Part shown: positions 52,845 through 61,371 of the stretch, one piece after another
How positions within the stretch are numbered: position 1 is the first letter of the stretch
Layout of the letters: each line of letters begins with the position of its first letter
Origin: Litorivita pollutaquae
GTDB lineage: Bacteria > Pseudomonadota > Alphaproteobacteria > Rhodobacterales > Rhodobacteraceae
Assembly: GCF_003205515.1 (NCBI RefSeq)
Contig: NZ_KZ826487.1
Location: 90,239-154,238, forward strand
DNA length: 64,000 bases
Reading direction: 5' to 3'
Program-made: the position numbers and the translations under genes
Notes under the pieces: model-generated
What the model saw: the letters and a program-made list of their open reading frames with translations, nothing else
The model's database searches: none
What the model was told of the DNA's origin: nothing

Positions 52845-54155
52845 CTATGAGCCGTCTTTGGGGCCGTGCCCCGATGCACCGCGTAGACCGCGTCCTTTGA
52901 CAATCGCTTCGGGGCCAAACTTTTTGCGGATTGCGTCCGTGGCCCGTTCGGTTTTGGCGCGCCGTTCGGCATCGGGATCAAGCAAATCTGCCGACAGATC
53001 CGCACCGCTTTCGTCTATCAAATCGGACAGGCCCACGCCGATCAACCGGTAGGGACCCTCATTGGGGCCAACCTGATCGAAGAGCCCCTTGGCTGTCCGA
53101 TAGATCACATCAGCCAACTGTGTTGCATCGCGTAGCGACAGCCGCCGGGACAGGGCGCTGTGATCGCTGCGCTTGAGCTTGACGGTCACCACACGGCCGG
53201 CCAATGCCTTGGCTTTGGCCCGCGCGGACACCTTTTCCGACAACCGCCACAGATGCCCGTCGAGAAGCGCGGCATCGCCGGTGTCTTCGGAAAACGTCGT
53301 TTCGTTCGAAATGCTCTTCATCGGTGCATGGGCCGAGACGCCGCGTGTGTCTTGCCCCCGGGCCAGATGCCACAGCCTTTCGCCCATCGTGCCAAAACGC
53401 GCATGCAACTCGCGCCGGTCCCACCGCAACAGATCGGCAAAGCTGCGAATGCCTGCGGCCTCCAGAGAGGCTTGTCCGGCGGCGCCCACGCCCCAAATCA
53501 TCCGCACCGGTTTATCATGCAAAAACGTGGCGGTTTCGGCCTTTCCAATCACCGAATAGCCATGCGGTTTATCGAGATCCGAGGCGATTTTCGCCAGAAA
53601 CTTATTGTGGCTCAGCCCGATTGATCCGGTCAAACCCAATTCCACCTTCATGCGCCGCACCAAGCGGGCCAACATCACCGCTGGCGGCGCGCCGTGCAAG
53701 CGTTGGGTGCCGCGCAGGTCCAAAAATGCCTCATCCAGCGATAAGGGCTCGATGGCGGGGGTCATGTCCTCCATCATTTGCCGAATGGCGCGGCTGGCCT
53801 CGGCATAGGCCTGCATGCGCGGCGCAATCACCACGGCATCGGGGCAAAGTTTGAGGGCCTGAAACATCGGCATGGCCGAGCGTACGCCGCGAATGCGCGC
53901 CACGTAGCAAGCGGTCGAGACAACGCCGCGCCGCCCGCCGCCAATGATCACAGGTTTGCCCGCCAAGGCCGGATTGTCGCGTTTTTCGACCGAGGCAAAA
54001 AACGCATCGCAATCCATATGGGCAATGCCGAGTTCAAACAGTTCCGCATGGGCGACGATGCGCGGACTGCCGCAGGACGGGCACCGTGCGGCACCTTCAA
54101 AACAGGTCATGCAATCGCGGCAGAGCGCGGGGAGAGGGGCGGTTTTCGGCGTCAT
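52845..54155 (-). CDS. dinB: DNA polymerase IV with N-terminal zinc ribbon
   Basis: 436 residues. Y-family polymerase motifs are intact: MDCDAFFASVE, GVVSTACYVARIRGVRSAMP and SLDEAFLDLRGT with the catalytic acids, plus the little finger (STVKLKRSD-like VTVKLKRSDHSALSRR). Ahead of the catalytic core lie ~45 extra residues with CRDCMTC and CPSCGS, a four-cysteine zinc ribbon not found in E. coli DinB. It performs translesion synthesis. No clear SOS box (GTTC-N7-GTTC) was seen upstream. Confidence 0.94.
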   Translation of the reverse strand: MTPKTAPLPALCRDCMTCFEGAARCPSCGSPRIVAHAELFELGIAHMDCDAFFASVEKRDNPALAGKPVIIGGGRRGVVSTACYVARIRGVRSAMPMFQALKLCPDAVVIAPRMQAYAEASRAIRQMMEDMTPAIEPLSLDEAFLDLRGTQRLHGAPPAVMLARLVRRMKVELGLTGSIGLSHNKFLAKIASDLDKPHGYSVIGKAETATFLHDKPVRMIWGVGAAGQASLEAAGIRSFADLLRWDRRELHARFGTMGERLWHLARGQDTRGVSAHAPMKSISNETTFSEDTGDAALLDGHLWRLSEKVSARAKAKALAGRVVTVKLKRSDHSALSRRLSLRDATQLADVIYRTAKGLFDQVGPNEGPYRLIGVGLSDLIDESGADLSADLLDPDAERRAKTERATDAIRKKFGPEAIVKGRGLRGASGHGPKDGS

Positions 54156-54400
54156 GATCGGTGGCGGTTCGGTCCTATGCGCGTGGTGATGCGCGGTGGG
54201 AAGTCGCCGGGGCGGTCGGCGGATGGCCGGTCGCCTCCGGGGCATTGTGAATTGGCCCGTCCTTGTCACATGGCCTATTGGCCCGGTGACCGGACCGCAA
54301 GTTGTCTGTTTCGCGTCGGGCGCGCGGACTTTTGGGACAGATGCACATTGGCGCTTGGACGGGACTGCTTTAACCTTAAGGCAAAGTGCAAGAGAGCGGA

Positions 54401-54814
54401 ATGAGATTTATGGACACGCGGTGTGCCGGGGCGAAAGTGGCGCTTTTTATCGGTGGGGACCTGGTGGCTTTGCTGCGCGACGATGTGCCCGATATTGCCT
54501 TTCCGGATCATTGGGATTTGCCAGGCGGTTTTGCCGATCACGGCGAGGGGCCTGTGGTCTGCGCCTGCCGCGAGACGCGTGAGGAAACCGGTATAAAGCT
54601 TGCGCCGGAGGATTTGAAGTTTCAGGCCGTTTACCCGCGCCCCGTCGGACCCGTGGTGTTCTTCGCAGCGTATCTGCCGACCCATGCGGGCGCGCGATTG
54701 CGGTTGGGGGATGAGGGGCAGCGGCTTGAATTGATGACGCCGCAGGGCTTTATCGATCATCCGCGTGCGGTGCCGCATTTGCAAGATTGGCTGCGGATCT
54801 TTCTGGGGAAATAG
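54401..54814 (+). CDS. NUDIX hydrolase
   Basis: About 137 residues with a complete Nudix box (G-x5-E-x7-RE-x-REE-x-G in GFADHGEGPVVCAC followed by RETREETG). It hydrolyses a nucleoside diphosphate linked to another moiety; substrate unknown. Start is ambiguous between ATG 54401 and ATG 54410, with a GTG at 54386. Family call is firm. Confidence 0.88.
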   Translation: MRFMDTRCAGAKVALFIGGDLVALLRDDVPDIAFPDHWDLPGGFADHGEGPVVCACRETREETGIKLAPEDLKFQAVYPRPVGPVVFFAAYLPTHAGARLRLGDEGQRLELMTPQGFIDHPRAVPHLQDWLRIFLGK

Positions 54815-54852
54815 GCGAACACAGGGCGCATCCATCGCGCAGAAATGATATG

Positions 54853-54885
54853 AAAAGGCCGCATCCTCCTTATGGGGATACGGCC
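54853..54885 (-). terminator. Terminator of the minus-strand membrane protein gene
   Basis: On the minus strand GGCCGTATCC pairs with GGATGCGGCC (one T-G pair), followed by TTTT. It lies 23 bases after the stop of the gene ending at 54908. Confidence 0.75.
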
Positions 54886-54907
54886 CTGATTGTGGCTTCG
54901 CCGGTGC

Positions 54908-55906
54908 CTATTTTAACGGGGGTTTCTTACGCGAAGCCGAAGCCGAGAACGGGTTTTCCAAGGCCTGCTCTTCGGCGGCGCGCTCTGCGTGCTGTTCGGC
55001 GGTTTTTTGTGCGGCGCGGGCGCGGTCGGCCTCTTCGGCGGAGGCGACCATATTCACCACGGGCGTCAATGCCTCGCCCTTGACCAGCCATGCCAGCGCA
55101 AAGGCAAACAAGCCAAAGGTTTCGAACCAGAAGATAAGGTGGTTTTCCTTGGTGAAATGCGCGATCCCCTCGCTGCCGACGGCACCAATCACAAAAAGCA
55201 GCACCAAAATCGCAGTGCAGCCAATCAGCACATTTCCGCAGGCCGCGTAGATGCTGCGTTCTGCGGCGCGGCTGCGGCTTTGAGTGCGGTCCAAGGGCGC
55301 GCGGCGAAAGTTTTCAAGACACATCACCGCCAGCGCGAGGAAGAAAGTAAGAGCGCTGATTGCATGCAAAATCGACGATCCGCCACTGCCCAGCCACTGC
55401 ACCATCAAGGGCACGGGCATTGTGGCCACCTCGGATGAGGTCGGAAATATTGCCACACCCACCGCGCCCAAAGCCGCCGCCATCGATACCCGGCGATCGG
55501 TGAGGAATTTCTCGATCGGGCGTTGTGCGACGCGTTGCGGTTCGGCCGCATAGCCTTTGTAGCAAAACAAGAAGATCGCAATTGCGCCGATCACCCCGAC
55601 CAGAAGGCTGCGCACGGGGGTATAGTAGAATTCGGAAATCGAGGGCATGAAGTTGACCGTGGGGGTCACCGCCATGATCAACAACATCACAGGAAGAGCA
55701 AACCCCAACATTCCGGTCATCCGGCGCAGTTTGAGATAGGACAGCACCAGATCATTATGGGCTTTTTGCACCTCGCCCAACGGCGCCATGCCGCCGTTGT
55801 TACCGCGCTGCGATGGCGGTGTCGGCGCGCCGCTTTCGAGCGTGGTGGTCGCGCTGCGATTGCTGTCTTTGGAAACCGGCGTTCCTGCGTTGATGGTAAT
55901 GGCCAT
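54908..55906 (-). CDS. Polytopic membrane protein of unknown function
   Basis: 332 residues: a Ser/Thr/Pro-rich N-terminus (~1-60), then about seven membrane segments, for example GMLGFALPVMLLIMAVTP, SLLVGVIGAIAIFLFCY, ILHAISALTFFLALAVMC, LIGCTAILVLLFVIGAVG and LIFWFETFGLFAFALAWLV. The charged C-terminal tail is rich in Ala/Glu (AEEADRARAAQKTAEQHAERAAEEQ), likely a cytosolic helix. No family recognised with confidence. Confidence 0.75.
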   Translation of the reverse strand: MAITINAGTPVSKDSNRSATTTLESGAPTPPSQRGNNGGMAPLGEVQKAHNDLVLSYLKLRRMTGMLGFALPVMLLIMAVTPTVNFMPSISEFYYTPVRSLLVGVIGAIAIFLFCYKGYAAEPQRVAQRPIEKFLTDRRVSMAAALGAVGVAIFPTSSEVATMPVPLMVQWLGSGGSSILHAISALTFFLALAVMCLENFRRAPLDRTQSRSRAAERSIYAACGNVLIGCTAILVLLFVIGAVGSEGIAHFTKENHLIFWFETFGLFAFALAWLVKGEALTPVVNMVASAEEADRARAAQKTAEQHAERAAEEQALENPFSASASRKKPPLK

Positions 55907-56087
55907 TCTCTCGTCCCCAGATCAAATAGATAAACTCATGTCAGTATTGGCACATTGGTTAACACATGCGCGACCATTGGCGCACCCGCTTTTTAGGCGA
56001 ATGGCAGAGATATCCACAACATATAGGTGTGCAGGGGCCTATTTGCCCTTTATTTGGGGCGCGTGGCCGACCTGAACCGGCCCAAGA

Positions 56088-56801
56088 TCAGGCGCGGCGC
56101 ATTTCGTCGAGAATCGCCCGCGCGGCGTCGGCGGGGCTGGGAGCCTGCCAGATCGGGCGGCCCACCACGATATGATCCACCCCGTCGGTGATGGCCTGCG
56201 CGGGGGTCGCCACGCGTTTTTGATCGCCCAACGCGGCTCCTGCGGGGCGCACGCCAGGTGTTACGATAAACTTGCCCGCCGCCGAGGGCAGGGCACGGAT
56301 CGCGGCGGCTTCTTGTGGGGAGGCGATGATGCCATCGGCACCCGCTTCGAATGCGTTATGCGCGCGTTCCAAAACCAGATCCGCCACCACGCCGTCTTTG
56401 ATCAGGCTGGCATCAAGATCTTTGCGGTCCAGCGAGGTCAAAATTGTTACGGCAAGGATTTTCGTCTGCTTGCCACTGGCGCCCTCTTTGGCGGCGCGTA
56501 CCACATGCGGATCGCCATGCACGGTCAGGAAATCCAGATCGAATTGTGCCAATCCACGCACCGCCGCTTCGACCGTCGCGCCAATGTCAAATAGCTTCAT
56601 GTCGAGAAAAATGCGTTTGCCTTGTTCTTGCTTGAGCTCATTGGCCAAGCCCAAGCCGCCGCCCGTCAGCATTCCCAGACCGATTTTATAAAAATTCACC
56701 GCCTCGCCCAAATCTGCGGCCAATTGCAAACCGGCCACGGCGTTGGGGACATCCATGGCAACAATCAAACGGTCATCGGCAGGGGGGGAAGAATGGGTCA
56801 T
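56088..56801 (-). CDS. pyrF: Orotidine 5'-phosphate decarboxylase
   Basis: 237 residues: LIVAMDVPN, VNFYKIGLGML, the catalytic IFLDMKLFDIGATV, FLTVHGDP, and the phosphate site VTPGVRPAGAALGDQKRVATPAQAI and HIVVGRPIW. It makes UMP in pyrimidine synthesis. Start at 56801 is chosen because the protein family begins near DDRLIVAMD. A 22-bp tandem repeat lies upstream. Confidence 0.95.
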   Translation of the reverse strand: MTHSSPPADDRLIVAMDVPNAVAGLQLAADLGEAVNFYKIGLGMLTGGGLGLANELKQEQGKRIFLDMKLFDIGATVEAAVRGLAQFDLDFLTVHGDPHVVRAAKEGASGKQTKILAVTILTSLDRKDLDASLIKDGVVADLVLERAHNAFEAGADGIIASPQEAAAIRALPSAAGKFIVTPGVRPAGAALGDQKRVATPAQAITDGVDHIVVGRPIWQAPSPADAARAILDEMRRA

Positions 56802-56926
56802 GGCGCAGCTCCGGTACAATAGGGCGAGGGTTTGTGCCCTTGTTGCGATCCGGACGCCGCACGTCAAGGCTTTGGCGCAGCATGTGGCAATCGCGATCGC
56901 AAAAGGCGAGAATTGGATCGGAGGGT

Positions 56927-56970
56927 GTCGCAGTATGATTGCCCTATAGTCGCAGTATGATTGCCCTATA
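56927..56970. repeat. Perfect 22-bp tandem duplication upstream of pyrF
   Basis: Positions 56927-56948 and 56949-56970 are identical 22-base units beginning GTCGCAGTATG and ending GCCCTATA, abutting with no gap. It sits in the 265-base gap between pyrF and the next minus-strand gene, where promoter elements would be expected. Confidence 0.95.
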
Positions 56971-56977
56971 AAGGAAC

Positions 56978-57009
56978 GGGCGCGAGGCACCATGAAAAGC
57001 CTCGCACCC
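56978..57009 (-). terminator. Possible hairpin terminator downstream of the 101-aa gene
   Basis: GCGAGGC and GCCTCGC (56982-56988, 56999-57005), plus outer GGG/CCC, enclose a ten-base loop. On the minus strand the hairpin is followed by GTTCCTTTAT, a weak T tract. Confidence 0.4.
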
Positions 57010-57066
57010 GTCTCCTTACGCGTTACCGCGTTACATCGTCCGACAGCCGGCCGGATGGGACGTATC

Positions 57067-57372
57067 CTATGCCGCGAACCGAGGGGTGTCGTGGTTGCAT
57101 AGCATCGTGGTCACGCGTTCTTCGGCGCTGGATTTCCGGCTCATCCGCATGGCGCCGATGCCCATCGCTTTTTGGCGCGCGGCTTTATGTTGTAAGCGGG
57201 CGCGCTCGGACAGCCCGAGGGCGATGGTGCGAAATGGCGCATCCAAAGGCGCAGCCATCTGGCAGGGGTAGATAAAATCCTCTCCCTCGGCGTGGAGGGT
57301 CACATTGGCCTCAAACGCGCTGAGGGCCGGATTATAACGAAGATCATCCAGTTGAAGTTTATCAGTATGCAT
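57067..57372 (-). CDS. Conserved hypothetical protein, 101 aa
   Basis: Small protein: MHTDKLQLDDLRYNPALSAFEANVTLHAEGEDFIYPCQMAAPLDAPF, then a basic helical C-terminus (SERARLQHKAARQKAMGIGAMRMSRKSS). No signal or membrane segment. Start at 57372 is preferred to an in-frame codon at 57423. Divergent from clpB. Function not recognised. Confidence 0.65.
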   Translation of the reverse strand: MHTDKLQLDDLRYNPALSAFEANVTLHAEGEDFIYPCQMAAPLDAPFRTIALGLSERARLQHKAARQKAMGIGAMRMSRKSSAEERVTTMLCNHDTPRFAA

Positions 57373-57601
57373 GGCGTTGTGCCTTTCTGCTCGGGTGCGC
57401 TCTACGGCGCGGGTGATATACACATGGGCGTGTTTTCATGGATTAAACGCCCTTATCACGGAAAAGTTCCCTCTATTGTCCGGGCGCGCTTTGCGCTGTG
57501 CCTTTGGATCGGGGCGGATTGGTCATGTCCGCGCCAGAACACAGGGCGGTTTGCAAGACGAGGCCCCTGCGTCAGTTTGCGCATGTTTTTCGGCGAGCCT
57601 G

Positions 57602-57634
57602 CCCTTGAAGCCTCGCCTGCTTTTTCCCAAATTA
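57602..57634 (+). promoter_or_regulatory. Heat-shock (RpoH) type promoter of clpB
   Basis: CCCTTGAA (57602-57609), a 16-base spacer and CCCAAATTA (57626-57634) resemble the sigma-32 consensus (CCCTTGAA, 13-17, CCCATNTA). It lies ~80 bases upstream of clpB, which is the expected target. Confidence 0.65.
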
Positions 57635-57715
57635 TCCGTGAGGCCCGATAACAGGGGCGTGCCGCAAAGCGGGCGCCACCACCGGAACGGGCGCTTTGAT
57701 ATAAGGAGAACGGCA

Positions 57716-60334
57716 ATGGACTTGAATAAGTTCACAGAGCGTGCGCGTGGTTTCATCCAGGCGGCTCAAACAATTGCGATGCGCGAAGATCATCAGCGAT
57801 TGACCCCAGACCACATTCTTAAGGCCTTGATGGATGACCCCGAAGGCTTTGCCAGCACCCTGATCACCCGTGCGGGCGGTCAGCCGAAGGACGTGCTTGA
57901 TAATGTCGATGCAAATTTGGCGAAGATCGCCAAAGTGTCGGGCGACGCGGGCCAAACCTATATGGATCAAGCCACGGCCAAGGTTTTGTCCGAAGCGGAA
58001 GCCGTTGCTAAAAAGGCGGGCGACAGCTTTGTGCCGGTGGAGCGCTTGCTCACGGCGCTGGCTTTGGTCAAATCCGGCGCCAAGGACGCTTTGACTGCGG
58101 GCGGTGTGACACCGCAAGCGTTGAATGCCGCGATCAATGACATCCGCAAAGGCCGCAAAGCGGACAGCGCCAGCGCCGAAGACAGCTATGAGGCATTGGA
58201 GAAATACACCAATGACCTGACCGCTGCGGCGGAGGCGGGCAAAATCGACCCGATTATCGGCCGCGACGATGAAATTCGCCGCACCATGCAGGTGCTATCG
58301 CGCCGGACCAAAAACAACCCCGTTCTGATCGGGGAGCCGGGCGTGGGTAAAACCGCGATTGCCGAAGGCCTTGCCTTGCGCATCATCAACGGCGATGTGC
58401 CCGAGAGCCTACGCAACAAACGCCTTTTGGCGTTGGACATGGGCGCGTTGATTGCCGGCGCGAAATATCGCGGCGAGTTTGAAGAGCGGCTTAAATCCAT
58501 CCTCAACGAGGTCACGGATGCGGCGGGTGAAATCATCCTCTTCATCGACGAAATGCACACGCTCATCGGCGCGGGTAAATCGGACGGTGCGATGGATGCG
58601 GCCAACCTGATCAAACCGGCGCTTGCGCGGGGCGAATTGCATTGCGTTGGCGCGACGACCCTCGATGAATACCGCAAATATGTCGAGAAAGACGCGGCCC
58701 TTGCGCGGCGGTTCCAACCTGTGATGGTGACGGAGCCGACGGTTGAGGACACGATTTCGATCCTGCGCGGTATCAAAGAGAAATATGAACTGCACCACGG
58801 CGTGCGGATTTCCGACAATGCGTTGGTGGCGGCGGCGACCCTGTCGCACCGTTATATCACCGACCGGTTCTTGCCCGATAAAGCCATCGATTTGATGGAC
58901 GAAGCGGCGAGCCGTTTGCGCATGGAAGTGGACAGCAAACCCGAAGAACTGGACGCGCTGGACCGTCAGATCCTGCAAATGCAGATCGAAGCAGAGGCGT
59001 TGCGGTTAGAGGAAGATGCGGCGTCGAAGGACCGTTTGGAGACGCTTGAGCGTGACCTGTCGGACCTGCAAGAGCGCAGCGATCAGATGACCGCAACATG
59101 GCAGGCCGAGCGTGACAAGCTTGCCGGTGCGCGCGACATCAAAGAAGCGCTCGACAAGGCGCGCGCTGAATTGGATATCGCCAAACGTGAAGGCAATCTC
59201 GCCAAAGCAGGGGAGCTGTCTTATGGCGTGATCCCCGACTTGGAGAAAAAGTTGGAGGATGCGGAAAGCCAAGGCACCGATGGGGTCATGGTCGAAGAGG
59301 CCGTGCGCCCCGAACAAATCGCGCAGGTGGTCGAACGTTGGACCGGTATTCCGACGACCAAGATGCTCGAAGGCGAGCGTGACAAGCTGCTGCGCATGGA
59401 GGATGGCCTGCACAAGCGGGTGATCGGACAAAATTCGGCGGTCAAAGCCGTGGCCAATGCGGTGCGCCGTGCGCGTGCCGGTCTGAATGACGAAAACCGC
59501 CCGCTGGGCAGCTTCCTCTTCCTTGGGCCAACCGGTGTCGGTAAAACCGAATTGACCAAAGCCGTGGCCGAGTTCCTGTTTGATGACGACAACGCCATGG
59601 TGCGCATCGATATGTCCGAGTTCATGGAGAAACACGCGGTCAGCCGTTTGATCGGGGCGCCTCCCGGTTATGTCGGATATGACGAAGGCGGGGTGTTGAC
59701 CGAAGCCGTGCGCCGCCGTCCTTATCAGGTGGTGCTGTTTGACGAGGTGGAAAAAGCCCACCCTGACGTGTTTAACGTGCTGTTGCAGGTGCTCGACGAC
59801 GGGGTTTTGACCGATGGGCAAGGCCGGACCGTGGATTTCAAGCAAACCTTGATCATCCTGACGTCCAACCTTGGCGCGCAATCGCTGAGCCAATTGCCCG
59901 ATGGGGCCGATGCCTCGGATGCCAAGCGCGATGTGATGGATGCGGTGCGGGCGCATTTCCGGCCCGAATTCCTCAACCGTCTGGACGAGACGATCATCTT
60001 TGACCGTCTGGCGCGCGCGGATATGAGCGGGATTGTTGAAATCCAACTGGGCTTGTTGGCGAACCGTTTGGCCGGGCGCAAGATCTCGTTGGACATCGAC
60101 GAGGCCGCAAAAGTCTGGCTCGCGGACGAAGGGTATGATCCGGTGTTCGGGGCGCGCCCGCTCAAACGGGTGATCCAGCGCGCCTTGCAAGATCCACTGG
60201 CCGAGATGTTGCTTGCCGGGGATGTGAAGGACGGCGATGTGATCGCAGTCGGCGCCGGAACCGACGGGTTGATCATCGGGGATCGTGTCGGGGCGAGCAA
60301 CCGGCCCAAACCGGATGATGCTGTGGTGCATTAG
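57716..60334 (+). CDS. clpB: ATP-dependent disaggregase ClpB
   Basis: 872 residues: the N domain ([21 protein letters not shown]), AAA1 with Walker [10 protein letters not shown] and arginine region, the coiled-coil M domain (~400-530), and AAA2 with [34 protein letters not shown] and [15 protein letters not shown]. It resolubilises aggregated proteins with DnaK. Start has AAGGAG seven bases upstream; an open frame extends 345 bases further upstream but contains the promoter. Confidence 0.97.
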   Translation: MDLNKFTERARGFIQAAQTIAMREDHQRLTPDHILKALMDDPEGFASTLITRAGGQPKDVLDNVDANLAKIAKVSGDAGQTYMDQATAKVLSEAEAVAKKAGDSFVPVERLLTALALVKSGAKDALTAGGVTPQALNAAINDIRKGRKADSASAEDSYEALEKYTNDLTAAAEAGKIDPIIGRDDEIRRTMQVLSRRTKNNPVLIGEPGVGKTAIAEGLALRIINGDVPESLRNKRLLALDMGALIAGAKYRGEFEERLKSILNEVTDAAGEIILFIDEMHTLIGAGKSDGAMDAANLIKPALARGELHCVGATTLDEYRKYVEKDAALARRFQPVMVTEPTVEDTISILRGIKEKYELHHGVRISDNALVAAATLSHRYITDRFLPDKAIDLMDEAASRLRMEVDSKPEELDALDRQILQMQIEAEALRLEEDAASKDRLETLERDLSDLQERSDQMTATWQAERDKLAGARDIKEALDKARAELDIAKREGNLAKAGELSYGVIPDLEKKLEDAESQGTDGVMVEEAVRPEQIAQVVERWTGIPTTKMLEGERDKLLRMEDGLHKRVIGQNSAVKAVANAVRRARAGLNDENRPLGSFLFLGPTGVGKTELTKAVAEFLFDDDNAMVRIDMSEFMEKHAVSRLIGAPPGYVGYDEGGVLTEAVRRRPYQVVLFDEVEKAHPDVFNVLLQVLDDGVLTDGQGRTVDFKQTLIILTSNLGAQSLSQLPDGADASDAKRDVMDAVRAHFRPEFLNRLDETIIFDRLARADMSGIVEIQLGLLANRLAGRKISLDIDEAAKVWLADEGYDPVFGARPLKRVIQRALQDPLAEMLLAGDVKDGDVIAVGAGTDGLIIGDRVGASNRPKPDDAVVH

Positions 60335-60391
60335 CCGTGCATCGGCCGCGCATTGATGGCGCTGTCGCCACGGTTCACATGTAAGATTGAC

Positions 60392-60425
60392 CAAGGCCCG
60401 AACCCGCGAGGGTCGGGCCTTGTTT
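60392..60425 (+). terminator. Rho-independent terminator after clpB
   Basis: CAAGGCCCG pairs with CGGGCCTTG (one bulged A), with inner ACCC/GGGT and a GCGA loop, followed by TTTGCTTTT. Confidence 0.85.
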
Positions 60426-60748
60426 GCTTTTGCGGCGCCGGCCCGGCCTGACTTTCGCCGCCCGCAGTTGTCGCCACAGTTGCAGTCACAATCGCAGCCC
60501 GTGTGACGCTGTAAAGTCGCGCGTGCCCGCCGCAGTATTACAGATGGAATTTATCACTAATCTTCGGGCCAAAGACCCTCGCGCCTGAACTCCGGCCATA
60601 CTTGGTTCTTGGCCGTCTCTTGCCTGATAAGAGGATGAATAGGACGGTGCTCGGTGCGCTGGGCTCAGAACACTGCACATGGTAAAGAGAGGCGTTTGGT
60701 AATGGGCGTCTCTATTTGATCTGTTGTGTGTAGCCTGATCGGGTGGGG
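60426..60748. other. 320-base spacer between convergent genes, no supported gene
   Basis: Between the clpB terminator and the DUF302 gene. It contains an imperfect hairpin (AGAGAGGCG with GCGTCTCT, about 60684-60714) that might end the DUF302 transcript. No gene recognised. Confidence 0.4.
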
Positions 60749-61234
60749 TTAATCTAGGCTGATTGCGCTGCGCACAATGGTATCGACTAAGGCTTGCACT
60801 TCTTGCATCGGCCCTTCTGGAAATGCGCGATAGCCGATGGTGACGTGATCGGGATCATCGGGCATTTGCGCCACAAAAATATCATAGGGGCAAAAGCGGA
60901 TGTTCATCGGGTCCGCCTCCATCACTTTGCGCGATAATTTGGCCGAGCAAAAACTGTAGACATCGGCGCGGGTGAACAACACCACATCCGATCCCACATC
61001 CGCGCGTGTGCGTTCTAACATGTCACCCACATGCGAGGTGCCATCGATGAGCAATCCCTGATCGAGAATGGCGTTCTCAAGCCCGAAGATCACATCATCA
61101 TAACTCTCGTCTGTGACATATTGGATCAATCCGTTTTCGGCATGGGCCGCTTGCGGAGCGGTCATGAACGGCAGCGCCAAGAGCGCGGCAATGGCCACGC
61201 CACAGCGGATGAACCTTCTCATTGGGTCGGGCAT
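60749..61234 (-). CDS. DUF302 domain periplasmic protein
   Basis: 161 residues: signal peptide (MRRFIRCGVAIAALLALPFMTAPQAAHA) then the DUF302 fold (SYDDVIFGLENAILDQGLLIDGTSHVGDMLERT, VVLFTRADVYSFCSAKLSRKVMEADPMNIRFCPYDIFV). DUF302 proteins often appear with respiratory or sulfur genes; function unknown. Start MPDP at 61234 is chosen for its GGAGGA site. Divergent from the glutamate synthase-like gene across an FNR box. Confidence 0.87.
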   Translation of the reverse strand: MPDPMRRFIRCGVAIAALLALPFMTAPQAAHAENGLIQYVTDESYDDVIFGLENAILDQGLLIDGTSHVGDMLERTRADVGSDVVLFTRADVYSFCSAKLSRKVMEADPMNIRFCPYDIFVAQMPDDPDHVTIGYRAFPEGPMQEVQALVDTIVRSAISLD

Positions 61235-61345
61235 GATATCTCTCCTCCGAGGTGGCGGCGTCGCATTTGCACAACGCGTTGTTGCGCGGCATTGCCCCCT
61301 GTGTTTGTGTGACTGTGATAGTCTAGCATAGCGCTAAACCTGACT

Positions 61346-61359
61346 TTGACACACATCAA
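61346..61359. promoter_or_regulatory. FNR/FnrL box between the DUF302 gene and the glutamate synthase-like gene
   Basis: TTGACACACATCAA is a perfect TTGA-N6-TCAA palindrome. It ends 12 bases before the ATG at 61372, so binding would block the rightward gene, or its leader. For the leftward DUF302 gene, activation at -41.5 would start the transcript near 61311, with a 77-base leader. Confidence 0.75.
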
Positions 61360-61371
61360 TTGAGGATACTT

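Noticed and set aside
56927..56970. The tandem repeat as a possible CRISPR array.
   Set aside because: The units abut with no spacers, there are only two, and no cas genes are present.
59006..60394. A 462-codon minus-strand open frame opposite the 3' half of clpB.
   Set aside because: Shadow of clpB codon bias; no recognisable domain, start site or ribosome binding site.
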